The notes under the pieces are model-generated. The model worked only from the letters and a program-made list of their open reading frames with translations. It had not been told where the DNA came from and searched no databases. This document shows positions 42,931-51,521 of a stretch of 64,000 bases of DNA, piece by piece. Source of the DNA: Streptococcus parasuis (GTDB lineage Bacteria; Bacillota; Bacilli; Lactobacillales; Streptococcaceae). Location: NCBI RefSeq assembly GCF_021654455.1, contig NZ_AP024276.1:372001-436000 (forward strand), written 5' to 3'. Both the position numbers and the translations under genes were made by a program. Within the stretch, counting starts at the first letter, position 1. Each line of letters begins with the position of its first letter.

Positions 42931-43043
42931 AAAGGAATTGAACCCGTTCGGAAAACTTGAAAATGAATGAATCGATTGAAAATCAATATTATCTACGATT
43001 TCCTATATTCAATTGTTTTCTGTTCGGACTTGGTATCTAAAAA
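42931..43043 (+). promoter_or_regulatory. Foldable pdhC leader with a Shine-Dalgarno-like site before the hairpin
   Basis: GAAAGAAAGGAA (around 42927-42937) is followed by a segment that folds on itself (CCG...GAAAAC with GTTTTCTGTTCGG; TTGAAAATGAATGAATCG with CGATTTCCTATATTCAA; ATTGA-AAA-TCAAT). The end is CTTGGTATCTAAAAA directly before the ATG at 43044. No Shine-Dalgarno lies next to that ATG. Upstream in the same gap is a small hairpin AGGACGG-GCAA-CCGTCCT (42823-42840). Confidence 0.5.
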
Positions 43044-44426
43044 ATGGCAGTAGAAATTATTATGCCTAAACTCGGTGTGGACATGCAAGAAGGTGAAATC
43101 ATCGAGTGGAAAAAACAAGAGGGTGATTTCGTCAATGAAGGTGATGTTCTCTTGGAAATGATGTCTGACAAGACCAGCATGGAGTTGGAAGCAGAAGAGT
43201 CAGGTGTCTTATTAAAAATTGTTCATGGAAATGGGGCAACGGTTCCCGTTACTGAAGTGATTGCCTACCTAGGCGCAGAAGGTGAAACAGTAGAAGCTGG
43301 AAGTGCACCTGTTGTTGAGCAGGCTGCAGCGATTGAAGAAGTGCCAGCGGGCCGTGCACCAGTGATTGTGGCACCTACTGTTGCAGCGAAACCACAAGGT
43401 GGTGGTAAAGTGCGCGCAACTCCAGCGGCCCGTAAGTTGGCTGGAGAATTGGGCATTGATTTGGGTCTTGTTCCAGGAACTGGTGCAAATGGCCGTGTTC
43501 ACAAGGTTGACGTAGAAGACTTCAAGGGTGCAGCTCCTAAGGCGACACCGCTCGCAGCCCGTATTGCAGCTGACCATGGTGTTGATTTGTCAACAATCAC
43601 AGGAACGGGTGTCAATGGTAAAATTGTTAAGGAAGATGTACTTGCTGTTCTTGCTCCTGTAGAAGCAGAAGTTGTGGCTCCAGCTCCTAAAGCGGAAGAG
43701 AAACCAGCTAAAGAATTGCCAGAAGGCGTTGAAATCATTAAGATGAGCCCAATGCGTAAGGCGATTTCAAAAGGTATGGTCAACTCTTACTTGACTGCTC
43801 CAACCTTTACGCTTAATTACGATATCGACATGACCAACCTCATGGCGCTTCGTAAGCAAGTCCTTGAGCCAATTATGAACAAGACTGGTCTGAAAGTGAC
43901 CTTTACAGACTTGATTGGTCTCGCGGTTGTTCGTACGTTGATGAAAGAAGAACACCGTTACATGAACGCTTCTTTGATTAACGATGCACAAGAAATCGAA
44001 TTACACAAGTTTGTCAACCTTGGTATCGCAGTAGGTTTAGATGATGGCTTGGTGGTGCCAGTTGTTCATGGTGCAGATAAGATGAGCTTGTCTGAATTTG
44101 TTGTGGCATCAAAAGATGTTATCAAGAAAGCTCAATCTGGTAAGTTGAAGGGGGCTGAAATGTCAGGATCTACCTTCTCTATCACCAACTTGGGTATGTT
44201 TGGTACCAAAACCTTTAACCCAATTATCAACCAACCAAACTCAGCCATCCTTGGTGTCGCAGCAACTGTTCAAACTCCAGTAGTTATTGATGGTGAAATC
44301 AAAATCCGTCCAATTATGGCACTTTGCTTGACCATTGACCACCGTATCATTGATGGTATGAATGGTGCTAAGTTCATGGTTGACTTGAAGAACTTGCTGG
44401 AAAACCCATTGGAATTGTTGATCTGA
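43044..44426 (+). CDS. pdhC: Pyruvate dehydrogenase E2, dihydrolipoyl acetyltransferase
   Basis: 460 aa. N-terminal lipoyl domain (1-80) with lipoyl-lysine K43 (SDKTSMELE). Ala/Pro-rich linker. Two peripheral subunit-binding domains in tandem: about 122-160 (ATPAARKLAGELGIDL) and about 165-203 (ATPLAARIAADHGVDL), where one is more usual. Catalytic acyltransferase domain from about 230 with DHRIIDGMNGAKF near the C-terminus. It forms the core of the complex and moves acetyl groups to CoA. The ATG has no adjacent ribosome site. Confidence 0.95.
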   Translation: MAVEIIMPKLGVDMQEGEIIEWKKQEGDFVNEGDVLLEMMSDKTSMELEAEESGVLLKIVHGNGATVPVTEVIAYLGAEGETVEAGSAPVVEQAAAIEEVPAGRAPVIVAPTVAAKPQGGGKVRATPAARKLAGELGIDLGLVPGTGANGRVHKVDVEDFKGAAPKATPLAARIAADHGVDLSTITGTGVNGKIVKEDVLAVLAPVEAEVVAPAPKAEEKPAKELPEGVEIIKMSPMRKAISKGMVNSYLTAPTFTLNYDIDMTNLMALRKQVLEPIMNKTGLKVTFTDLIGLAVVRTLMKEEHRYMNASLINDAQEIELHKFVNLGIAVGLDDGLVVPVVHGADKMSLSEFVVASKDVIKKAQSGKLKGAEMSGSTFSITNLGMFGTKTFNPIINQPNSAILGVAATVQTPVVIDGEIKIRPIMALCLTIDHRIIDGMNGAKFMVDLKNLLENPLELLI

Positions 44427-44539
44427 GATAAGATGCAAAAGGCGTTAAGAAAACCGTATGAAAATAGGAAATCAACGATGTGCCTTGAGGCACGAGGCGA
44501 TTTATCTTTTTCAATAGGTTTTTAGCCTGTGCTCAATTT
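44427..44539 (+). repeat. Palindromic intergenic repeat (family A) directly after pdhC
   Basis: It starts right after the pdhC stop with GATAAGATGCAAAAGGCG, continues with ACCGTATGAAAATAGGAAAT, has a central hairpin GTGCC-TTGA-GGCAC, the arm ATTTATCTTTTTCAATAGGT and ends near GTGCTCAATTT. The hairpin stem differs from all other copies while pairing is kept. Confidence 0.75.
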
Positions 44540-44557
44540 GGTAAAGAGAAAAAATAA

Positions 44558-44695
44558 AGAAAGGATGTAGAACGGGTTCGTGATATTTGAACACGAACTA
44601 AATGCTCGGAATTTAGATAGTCCGCCTTGGATGTACTCATCCTGCGTTGGACTCCTAAAATTCAGTCGCATTTGGACGTTCTTTGTATCATAATT
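44558..44695 (+). promoter_or_regulatory. Foldable lpdA leader with a Shine-Dalgarno-like site before the hairpin
   Basis: AGAAAGGA (44558-44565) is followed by a long foldable segment: GAACG with CGTTC as outer pair, TTCGTG...CACGAA, and AAATGC...AATTTAG...AGTCC with GGACT...CTAAAATT...GCATTT. It ends TTTGTATCATAATT before the ATG at 44696. No ribosome site is next to the ATG. The layout matches the pdhC and uvrA leaders. Confidence 0.5.
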
Positions 44696-46456
44696 ATGGC
44701 AATTGAAATTATTATGCCGAAACTTGGTGTAGACATGCAAGAAGGCGAAATCATCGAATGGAAAAAACAAGAGGGTGATTTTGTCAATGAAGGTGATGTT
44801 ATCTTAGAGATGATGTCAGATAAAACAAGCATGGAGTTGGAAGCGGAAGAATCAGGTGTTCTTTTGAAAATCGTTCACGGTAACGGTGCAACAGTTCCTG
44901 TAACAGAAGTTATTGCTTACCTTGGTGCAGAAGGTGAAACAGTTGAGACTGGTGCTACACCGGCTCCAGCAGAAGTTGCACAAGCAACTGCTGATTTGAA
45001 AGCAGCTGGTTTGGAAGTGCCTGCAGCTCCTGCAGTAGCTCCACAAGCTCCTAAGGCTGAATTGGCAGCAGACGAGTACGATATGGTTGTTGTCGGTGGT
45101 GGTCCTGCTGGCTACTATGCAGCGATTCGTGGTGCCCAACTAGGTGGTAAAATCGCAATCGTTGAAAAATCAGAATTTGGTGGGACTTGCTTGAACAAAG
45201 GATGTATCCCAACTAAGACCTATCTCAAGAATGCTGAAATTCTTGATGGATTGAAGATTGCGGCTGAACGTGGTATCAATCTTGCATCTACAAACTACAC
45301 TGTAGATATGGATAAAACAGTTGACTTCAAGAACAAGGTTGTGAAGACTTTGACTGGTGGTGTAGCAGGTCTCTTGAAAGCCAACAAGGTAACCATCTTC
45401 AATGGTCTTGGACAAGTAAACCCTGATAAGACAGTTGTGATTGGTGATAAAGTGATTAAAGGTCGCAGCATCATTCTTGCAACTGGTTCTAAGGTTTCTC
45501 GTATCAACATCCCAGGTATTGATTCTAAATTGGTGCTAACTTCTGATGATATCCTTGACTTGCGTGAAATTCCTAAGTCACTCACTGTTATGGGTGGTGG
45601 CGTAGTCGGTGTGGAACTTGGTTTGGTTTACGCGTCTTACGGTACTGAAGTAACAGTTGTTGAAATGGCTGACCGTATCATTCCAGGTATGGACCGCGAA
45701 GTGTCTGTTGAATTGCAAAAAGTCCTTTCTAAGAAAGGTATGAAATTCTTGACATCAGTTGGAGTATCTGAAATTGTTGAAGCCAACAATCAATTGACAA
45801 TTAAATTGAACGATGGTTCAGAAATTATTTCTGAAAAAGCTCTTCTTTCAATTGGACGTGTACCTCAATTAGCTGGTCTTGAAAATCTTAACCTTGAGTT
45901 GGATCGCGGTCGTATCAAGGTTAATGCTTACCAAGAAACATCTATCCCAGGAATTTATGCACCTGGTGACGTTAATGGTACTAAAATGTTGGCACACGCT
46001 GCTTATCGTATGGGTGAAGTTGCTGCTGAGAATGCTATCAACGGCAACCACCACAAGGCTAAATTGGACTTCACACCAGCAGCGGTTTACACACACCCTG
46101 AAATCGCTATGGTTGGTTTGACTGAAGACCAAGCGATCGAGAAATACGGTAAAGAAAATATCCTAATCGGTCGCAACAGCTTCACTGGTAACGGTCGTGC
46201 AATTGCTTCTAACGAAGCACATGGTTTCGTAAAAGTTATTGCTGATAAAAAATACCATGAAATCCTTGGTGTTCATATCATCGGTCCAGTTGCAGCTGAA
46301 ATGATTAACGAAGCAGCAACTATCATGGAATCTGAATTGACTGTTGATGATGTGGCAGCTTCTATCCATGGTCACCCAACCTTCTCAGAAGTGATGTACG
46401 AGGCCTTCCTCGATGTTCTTGGTGTGGCGATTCACAACCCACCAAAACGTAAATAA
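44696..46456 (+). CDS. lpdA: Pyruvate dehydrogenase E3, dihydrolipoamide dehydrogenase with N-terminal lipoyl domain
   Basis: 586 aa, about 110 longer than plain E3 because of an N-terminal lipoyl domain (1-80, lipoyl-lysine K43). This is nearly identical to that of PdhC (only a few conservative changes). FAD-binding VVVGGGPAGYYAA, redox disulfide GGTCLNKGCIPTK, NAD-binding GGGVVGVELG and the C-terminal HGHPTFSE with the catalytic His-Glu. It reoxidises lipoate with NAD. Lipoyl-E3 fusions are known in streptococci. The start was chosen by homology to the lipoyl domain; upstream the frame runs through the leader without support. Confidence 0.95.
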   Translation: MAIEIIMPKLGVDMQEGEIIEWKKQEGDFVNEGDVILEMMSDKTSMELEAEESGVLLKIVHGNGATVPVTEVIAYLGAEGETVETGATPAPAEVAQATADLKAAGLEVPAAPAVAPQAPKAELAADEYDMVVVGGGPAGYYAAIRGAQLGGKIAIVEKSEFGGTCLNKGCIPTKTYLKNAEILDGLKIAAERGINLASTNYTVDMDKTVDFKNKVVKTLTGGVAGLLKANKVTIFNGLGQVNPDKTVVIGDKVIKGRSIILATGSKVSRINIPGIDSKLVLTSDDILDLREIPKSLTVMGGGVVGVELGLVYASYGTEVTVVEMADRIIPGMDREVSVELQKVLSKKGMKFLTSVGVSEIVEANNQLTIKLNDGSEIISEKALLSIGRVPQLAGLENLNLELDRGRIKVNAYQETSIPGIYAPGDVNGTKMLAHAAYRMGEVAAENAINGNHHKAKLDFTPAAVYTHPEIAMVGLTEDQAIEKYGKENILIGRNSFTGNGRAIASNEAHGFVKVIADKKYHEILGVHIIGPVAAEMINEAATIMESELTVDDVAASIHGHPTFSEVMYEAFLDVLGVAIHNPPKRK

Positions 46457-46466
46457 TATAACATTC

Positions 46467-46662
46467 AGTTTATCTTTTATTACTTCGTTAAATCGATTTG
46501 CCGTACTCTACAGAAGCGACTTGCCTCGCAAGTCCTATTCCCAACCTAGAACAGCCTTGAGGCTGTTCTAGCAACCTGTATCTTTTGATGCGAACGCAGT
46601 TCGCCTTATTTCCAACCTCCAACTATCTCCCAGATAATTGGAGCTAGTACTAAAAGCAAACT
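46467..46662. repeat. MITE-like element (family B), copy 2, inverted
   Basis: It begins AGTTTATCTTTTATTACT and ends AGTACTAAAAGCAAACT, the same ends as the copy at 41592 in reverse order. Inside are hairpins TAGAACAGCC-TTGA-GGCTGTTCTA, GCGAACGCAGTTCGC, GACTTGC-CTC-GCAAGTC and CTCCAACT...AATTGGAG, spaced by TATTTCCAACC, the complement of the GTTGGAAATA module. Confidence 0.6.
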
Positions 46663-46678
46663 GAAATGCTAACATCAA

Positions 46679-46707
46679 AAAGAAAGTCCACGTGGCTTTC
46701 TTTTTTT
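46679..46707 (+). terminator. Terminator of the pdh operon
   Basis: AAAGAAAG, the self-complementary CCACGTGG loop-stem and CTTTCTTT, followed by a T-run, 220 bp after the lpdA stop and just beyond the repeat. Confidence 0.8.
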
Positions 46708-46789
46708 AAAATAATGAAAATAGAAAGGGTTTGGAGAATAACTTGAAATTTGGTCATAAATCAATTTCTGTGCATTTCTATTCCTGGTA

Positions 46790-46915
46790 ATGTTTGCAAG
46801 CTTTGTTGCAGATTTTTTCGTAACAAGCCTGTTGGCAAGAAATTCTGTTGATTATCCAAGAATATTACCTTCTCTACTTGGTAAAGATAATACTCTACAG
46901 GAAAATTGGTTGTAA
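46790..46915 (+). other. Short open frame, possible membrane-protein remnant
   Basis: 41 codons from an ATG (46790) without a ribosome site. The residues start MFASFVADFFVTSLLARNSV and the frame is open back to 46760. It looks like a hydrophobic fragment of a lost gene between the pdh terminator and the trp promoter. I do not recognise the parent and it may not be translated. Confidence 0.25.
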
Positions 46916-46949
46916 AAACCGAATATTCTGAAAATTTATAAAAATATAC

Positions 46950-46977
46950 TTGACATATTTTGAAAATAGTATAAAAT
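46950..46977 (+). promoter_or_regulatory. Promoter of the trp operon
   Basis: TTGACA (46950-46955), 16-bp spacer, TAAAAT (46972-46977; TATAAA overlaps it). It lies just upstream of the T-box leader. Confidence 0.75.
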
Positions 46978-46980
46978 GAA

Positions 46981-47246
46981 TACTAATCAGAAGAAGTAAT
47001 CTTCAAGTTTGTTTTCAGAAAACTGACGGTTGTTGCGAGTCAGTAGCAAACGAAGATGAAATGGGCTGATGTTTGATATGAGAAGGTAAACAATATCCTT
47101 CCGGTTGGCACCCCTTACCGTGCGACTCCTTGTTGGAGGAGTTTGAGATGACAAGGTTTTTTGTGTACCCTTGTTAATGGAGGTGGCACCGCGCTAGCTT
47201 TGATTAGACGCCCTCGCACAGATTTTTTTCTGTGTGAGGGCTTTTT
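46981..47246 (+). promoter_or_regulatory. T-box leader of the trp operon, probably tRNA-Trp specific
   Basis: The T-box core AATGGAGGTGGCACCGCG is at 47176-47193. It is followed by a strong terminator, GCCCTCGCACAGA paired with TCTGTGTGAGGGC and a T-run (47210-47246). In the Stem I region ATGAAATGGGCTGATG offers TGG (47062-47064) as specifier codon, which fits the tryptophan genes downstream. Uncharged tRNA-Trp would stabilise the antiterminator and let trpE be transcribed. Confidence 0.9.
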
Positions 47247-47267
47247 GTATTCACAAAAGGAGTTCCC

Positions 47268-48638
47268 ATGCACAACGTACTACCAGCAGATATTTTAACC
47301 CCCATACTAGCGTTTATGCGACTAAAAGGTAAGCATAAGATTATCCTAGAATCCATTCCGAGAGAAAAGGGAAATGCTCGTTTTTCCATTATTGCCTATA
47401 ATCCTGTTTACGAAATCAAATATGACCATGGTGTGTTGACCAACAATGGAGAAGTGGTGGAAGGTGATCCATTGGAATACCTACAATCTGTGGTGGAAGG
47501 TTCGAATTTGACTGGGGAGGCTCCTTTTCAAGGAGGGGCGATTGGATTTGTTGGATATGACTTGATTAGTCTCTATGAACCCATTGGTCATATCCCCAAG
47601 GACACCATTGGAACACCGGATATGCATTTCTTTATTTATGAATCGTATTTAGTATTTGATCATAAGAAGGAGATTCTCTCCATTCATGAAGATAATACCT
47701 ATAGTGGCCGTAGTTCGAGTGAGATGGAGAAAGCTCTAGCAGGTGTTTTAGCCGAATTAAAAAATCCAGCACCCGATGAATTTGCACCCCATGATCTTCA
47801 ATCATTATCCTTCAAGAGTCATCTGGAAAAAGAAGAATTCGAAAATATGGTTAGGTCAGCAAAACAATTGATTCGGCAAGGCGATATGTTTCAATGTGTC
47901 CTCAGTCAACGTTTTTCATCAGATATTTCTGGCAACCCCTTTGATTATTACCGTAATTTACGGGTTACCAATCCATCGAATTATTTATATTTTTATGATT
48001 TTGAAGATTACCAAATAATCGGCGCTAGTCCAGAAAGTCTTGTGTCTGTAAAAGATGGAATCGTGACAACTAATCCAATTGCTGGAACTCGGCCTCGTGG
48101 AAATGATGATGAGGAGGACCAACGATTGGCGGCTGATTTATCAACAGATACGAAAGAAGTTGCTGAACATAGAATGTTGGTTGATCTGGGACGAAATGAT
48201 ATTGGTCGAATTGCACAAATTGGAACTGTCGAAGTTACTAAGTATATGGAAGTTGAATATTTCCGTTATGTGATGCACTTAACAAGTATTGTCAAAGGAC
48301 AATTATTGGAGAATTTGACTGCATTAGATGCATTAAAAGCTACCCTACCTGCTGGAACAGTCTCAGGAGCACCGAAAATTAGAGCCATGCAGCGCATCTA
48401 TGAATTAGAAAAGGAAAAGCGCGGCATATATGCAGGAGCAATTGGCTATCTATCTGCTACAGGAGATATGGATTTTGCGATTGCTATTCGCACCATGGTA
48501 GTGAAAAATGGCAAAGCCTATGTGCAAGCAGGTGCAGGAATTGTATATGATAGTGTTCCAGAAAATGAATACCAAGAAACGCTGAACAAGGCAAAGGCGA
48601 TGACGAAAATAGGAGAGTGCTATGATTCTTTTAATTGA
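47268..48638 (+). CDS. trpE: Anthranilate synthase component I
   Basis: 456 aa. Chorismate-binding enzyme with motifs GAIGFVGYDLISLYE near 90, MFQCVLSQRF, IGASPESLV, PIAGTRPRG, LVDLGRNDIGRIA and LPAGTVSGAPKIRAM. With TrpG it makes anthranilate from chorismate and glutamine. AGGAG precedes the ATG, 20 bp after the T-box terminator T-run. Its 3' end overlaps trpG by 17 nt. Confidence 0.97.
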   Translation: MHNVLPADILTPILAFMRLKGKHKIILESIPREKGNARFSIIAYNPVYEIKYDHGVLTNNGEVVEGDPLEYLQSVVEGSNLTGEAPFQGGAIGFVGYDLISLYEPIGHIPKDTIGTPDMHFFIYESYLVFDHKKEILSIHEDNTYSGRSSSEMEKALAGVLAELKNPAPDEFAPHDLQSLSFKSHLEKEEFENMVRSAKQLIRQGDMFQCVLSQRFSSDISGNPFDYYRNLRVTNPSNYLYFYDFEDYQIIGASPESLVSVKDGIVTTNPIAGTRPRGNDDEEDQRLAADLSTDTKEVAEHRMLVDLGRNDIGRIAQIGTVEVTKYMEVEYFRYVMHLTSIVKGQLLENLTALDALKATLPAGTVSGAPKIRAMQRIYELEKEKRGIYAGAIGYLSATGDMDFAIAIRTMVVKNGKAYVQAGAGIVYDSVPENEYQETLNKAKAMTKIGECYDSFN

Positions 48639-49188
48639 TAACTATGATTCATTTACCTATAACTTAGCCCAATATCTAGGACAGTTTTCACATGTGCAGG
48701 TATTGAGAAATGATGCGGAGAATCTATTCGATGAAGCAAATAAAGCAAAAGGTTTGGTATTTTCTCCAGGACCAGGTTGGCCAGCAGATGCTGGAAAAAT
48801 GGAAGAAATGATACAGACTTTTGCAGATAAAAAACCAATATTGGGCATTTGTTTGGGACATCAAGCAATCGCTGAAGTTTTTGGAGGGCAATTGAGATTA
48901 GCCAAAACGGTTATGCATGGGAAGCAGAGTCAGATGCGAGTGGAAGGTAACTCTCCAATTTTCAATGGTTTTCAGGGAGATGTAGAAATCATGCGTTATC
49001 ACTCGATTGTCATTGATGAAATGCCAAAAGATTTTATAGTGACTGCTCGTACAACAGATGATGACGAAATTATGGCTATCCAACATAAGCAATTACCGAT
49101 TTTTGGTTTGCAATTTCATCCAGAAAGTATAGGGAGTCCAGAAGGCTTACAAATGATTGAACAGTTTGTTAGAGAGGTAGTAAGATGA
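48622..49188 (+). CDS. trpG: Anthranilate synthase component II, glutamine amidotransferase
   Basis: 188 aa class I amidotransferase. NYDSFTYNLAQYLG start, oxyanion region FSPGPGWP, nucleophile C77 in GICLGHQAIAE, and the His-Glu pair in FHPESIGSPEG. It supplies ammonia to TrpE. A single-domain protein, not fused to TrpD. Overlaps trpE and (by 4 nt) trpD, so translation is coupled. Confidence 0.96.
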   Translation: MILLIDNYDSFTYNLAQYLGQFSHVQVLRNDAENLFDEANKAKGLVFSPGPGWPADAGKMEEMIQTFADKKPILGICLGHQAIAEVFGGQLRLAKTVMHGKQSQMRVEGNSPIFNGFQGDVEIMRYHSIVIDEMPKDFIVTARTTDDDEIMAIQHKQLPIFGLQFHPESIGSPEGLQMIEQFVREVVR

Positions 49189-50189
49189 AAGAAATTTTTG
49201 AAAAATTAGCTACAAAACAAGACTTATCTGAGGGAGAAATCGAAGGAGTTTTTAATCGTATTCTGAATGGAGAATTGACAGAAAGTCAGATTGCAGCCCT
49301 GTTACTAGGCTTGAAAATGAAAGGTGAAACAGTTGATGAAATTGCAGGTGTCGTAAAGTCTTTGAAAAAACATGCTGTACAATTGCCTCAAACATATTCG
49401 GACGCAATGTGCAACTGCGGTACGGGTGGGGATCAATCGTATAGTTTTAATATTTCGACGACGGCTTGCTTTATCTTGGCAGCTGGGGGTATTCGTTTAG
49501 CGAAGGCGGGAAATCGATCGATTTCATCGAAGTCAGGTTCTGCAGATGTACTTGAAGAATTAGGGATAAATATTGCAGCGAATCCAGAAGTATTATCAAA
49601 AGCATTGTCTGAGGTTGGATTGGCTTTTGTCTTTGCTCAAACCATGCATCCAGCCATGCGCTTTATTGGTCCAGCCAGACGGGCATTGGGAGTTCCAACA
49701 ATTATGAATATTGTTGGTCCTTTAGCCAATCCCCTATCATTAGACAGTCAATTAATGGGTGTCTATCGAGAAGACTTACAGTTTGATCTGGCTCAAGTTA
49801 TGAAAAAATTGGGAAGACGACGGGCACTACTTATCACAGGACCAAACCATATGGATGAAGCGGCATTATTTGGAGAGAATCACTACACTTTGCTTACAGA
49901 TGGGAATATCCATCAGGGCAGATTTACCTTTGCTGATGTGGGTCTGAATCCATTAGAACTCGCGGATATTCAGGGTGGAGATGCTGTGGAGAATGCAGAA
50001 ATTTTGTTGTCAGTTCTACATAATCAAGCAAGTCCTTACTTAGAAACGACGGTTTTAAATGCAGGTCTAGGCTTTTATGCAAATGGTAAGGTTTCAAGTA
50101 TCCGTGAAGGAGTTGGATTGGCTCGAAGTCTACTTGCTGACGGTTCTGCTCTGAGAAAATTGGAAGAACTAAGGGAGGTTCAGATATGA
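49185..50189 (+). CDS. trpD: Anthranilate phosphoribosyltransferase
   Basis: 334 aa. Transfers phosphoribose from PRPP to anthranilate. Motifs: CNCGTGGDQSYSFNISTT (PRPP loop; the family has GTGGD), KAGNRSISSKSGSADVLE and MHPAMRFIGPARRALGVPT. ATGA overlap with trpG; four-base overlap with trpC. Confidence 0.97.
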   Translation: MKEIFEKLATKQDLSEGEIEGVFNRILNGELTESQIAALLLGLKMKGETVDEIAGVVKSLKKHAVQLPQTYSDAMCNCGTGGDQSYSFNISTTACFILAAGGIRLAKAGNRSISSKSGSADVLEELGINIAANPEVLSKALSEVGLAFVFAQTMHPAMRFIGPARRALGVPTIMNIVGPLANPLSLDSQLMGVYREDLQFDLAQVMKKLGRRRALLITGPNHMDEAALFGENHYTLLTDGNIHQGRFTFADVGLNPLELADIQGGDAVENAEILLSVLHNQASPYLETTVLNAGLGFYANGKVSSIREGVGLARSLLADGSALRKLEELREVQI

Positions 50190-50953
50190 GTCAGGATTTT
50201 TTACAGACAATTTTACAGCAAAAGGAGGCAGAGGTTGCTGAGCTGGTAAATGAGCCAGTAGAATCTGTTCGTTCAACCTATTCGTTATTTGATTTTCTTA
50301 CCAAGCAGAAGGGTCAACTACAACTGATTACTGAGGTAAAAAAAGCTAGCCCTAGTATGGGAGATATCAATCTGACGGTGGATATTACTGAGCAAGCACG
50401 CCAATACGAAGCAGCAGGGGCTGCTATGATTTCAGTATTGACTGACCAAATTTTCTTTAAGGGGGATGTACAGTTTCTTCGTCAAATCTCAGATTTGGTT
50501 TCAATTCCGACATTAGCGAAAGATTTTATCATTGATGAAAAACAAATTATTCGCAGTCTTAATGCAGGTGCTACAGTGATACTATTGATTGTGGCGGCTT
50601 TGTCCGAAGACAGGCTCAAAGAATTGTTTGAATTTGCAACCCGTTTGGGTCTGGAAGTATTGGTTGAGACTCATAATCTTTCAGAATTAGACATTGCTCA
50701 TCGCATTGGCGCAAAGATAATTGGTGTCAACAATCGGAACCTAACAACATTTGAAGTATCCCTTCAAACTAGTCTTGACTTAGCACCTCATTTTCTACCG
50801 GACAGAGTGTATGTATCAGAATCAGGCATTTTTACAAATGAACAAGCTGAACTCCTTGCTCCCTACTTTCATGCACTCTTAGTCGGAACAGCACTGATGC
50901 AGTCGGAAGATGTTGCGCAAAAAGTAAAGGAGTTATCGATTGACAAAGGTTAA
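50186..50953 (+). CDS. trpC: Indole-3-glycerol phosphate synthase
   Basis: 255 aa TIM-barrel enzyme. Catalytic lysines in [11 protein letters not shown] and LAKDFIIDE, Glu-Asn region [12 protein letters not shown], and the phosphate loop VSESGIF...LVGTALMQ. Closes the indole ring. It is separate from TrpF, unlike the fused E. coli protein, and overlaps trpF by 14 nt. Confidence 0.97.
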   Translation: MSQDFLQTILQQKEAEVAELVNEPVESVRSTYSLFDFLTKQKGQLQLITEVKKASPSMGDINLTVDITEQARQYEAAGAAMISVLTDQIFFKGDVQFLRQISDLVSIPTLAKDFIIDEKQIIRSLNAGATVILLIVAALSEDRLKELFEFATRLGLEVLVETHNLSELDIAHRIGAKIIGVNNRNLTTFEVSLQTSLDLAPHFLPDRVYVSESGIFTNEQAELLAPYFHALLVGTALMQSEDVAQKVKELSIDKG

Positions 50954-51521
50954 AATTTGTGGGCTATCTACTAAGGAGGCGGTGTATGCTGCAGTTGAAG
51001 CAGGAGCGGATTATATTGGATTTGTATTTGCACCAAGTAAGCGGCGAGTGAGCTTTGAAAAAGCACATGAGTTGGCCCAGTTGATTCCTTCTACAGTAAA
51101 AATAGTAGGGGTATTTGTCCAACCAAGTTTGAAAGAACTAGAAGCGGCTATTTCGGTGGTTCCATTGGACTTGATTCAGATCCATGGTAACTGGGATGAA
51201 TGTCTATCGCATCACATTTCAGTTCCAATCATTCGAGCCATTCAACTGGACAATACCCTAGGGCAGTTGAATACAAATGCAGACTACCTTCTCTTTGATG
51301 CTCCAAAGGCAGGATCGGGTCAACTTTTTGATTGGAAACTATTAGCCCGTCATAACATTGAAAAACCATTTTTCATTGCAGGGGGCTTGACAGTGGACAA
51401 TGTAGCAGAAGCACAATCCTTATTTACTCCTTATGCCGTAGATGTCTCCTCGGGTGTTGAGACAAATGGGCAAAAGGATGTTGAAAAAATAAAAGCATTT
51501 ATAGAAAGAGTGAAACTATGA
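50940..51521 (+). CDS. trpF: Phosphoribosylanthranilate isomerase
   Basis: 193 aa from a TTG at 50940 that follows AAAGGAG inside the end of trpC. TIM barrel with the catalytic Cys7 (KICGLST), the Asp in [16 protein letters not shown] and the phosphate-binding AGGLTVDNV and VDVSSGVE. Four-base overlap with trpB. Confidence 0.95.
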   Translation: MTKVKICGLSTKEAVYAAVEAGADYIGFVFAPSKRRVSFEKAHELAQLIPSTVKIVGVFVQPSLKELEAAISVVPLDLIQIHGNWDECLSHHISVPIIRAIQLDNTLGQLNTNADYLLFDAPKAGSGQLFDWKLLARHNIEKPFFIAGGLTVDNVAEAQSLFTPYAVDVSSGVETNGQKDVEKIKAFIERVKL

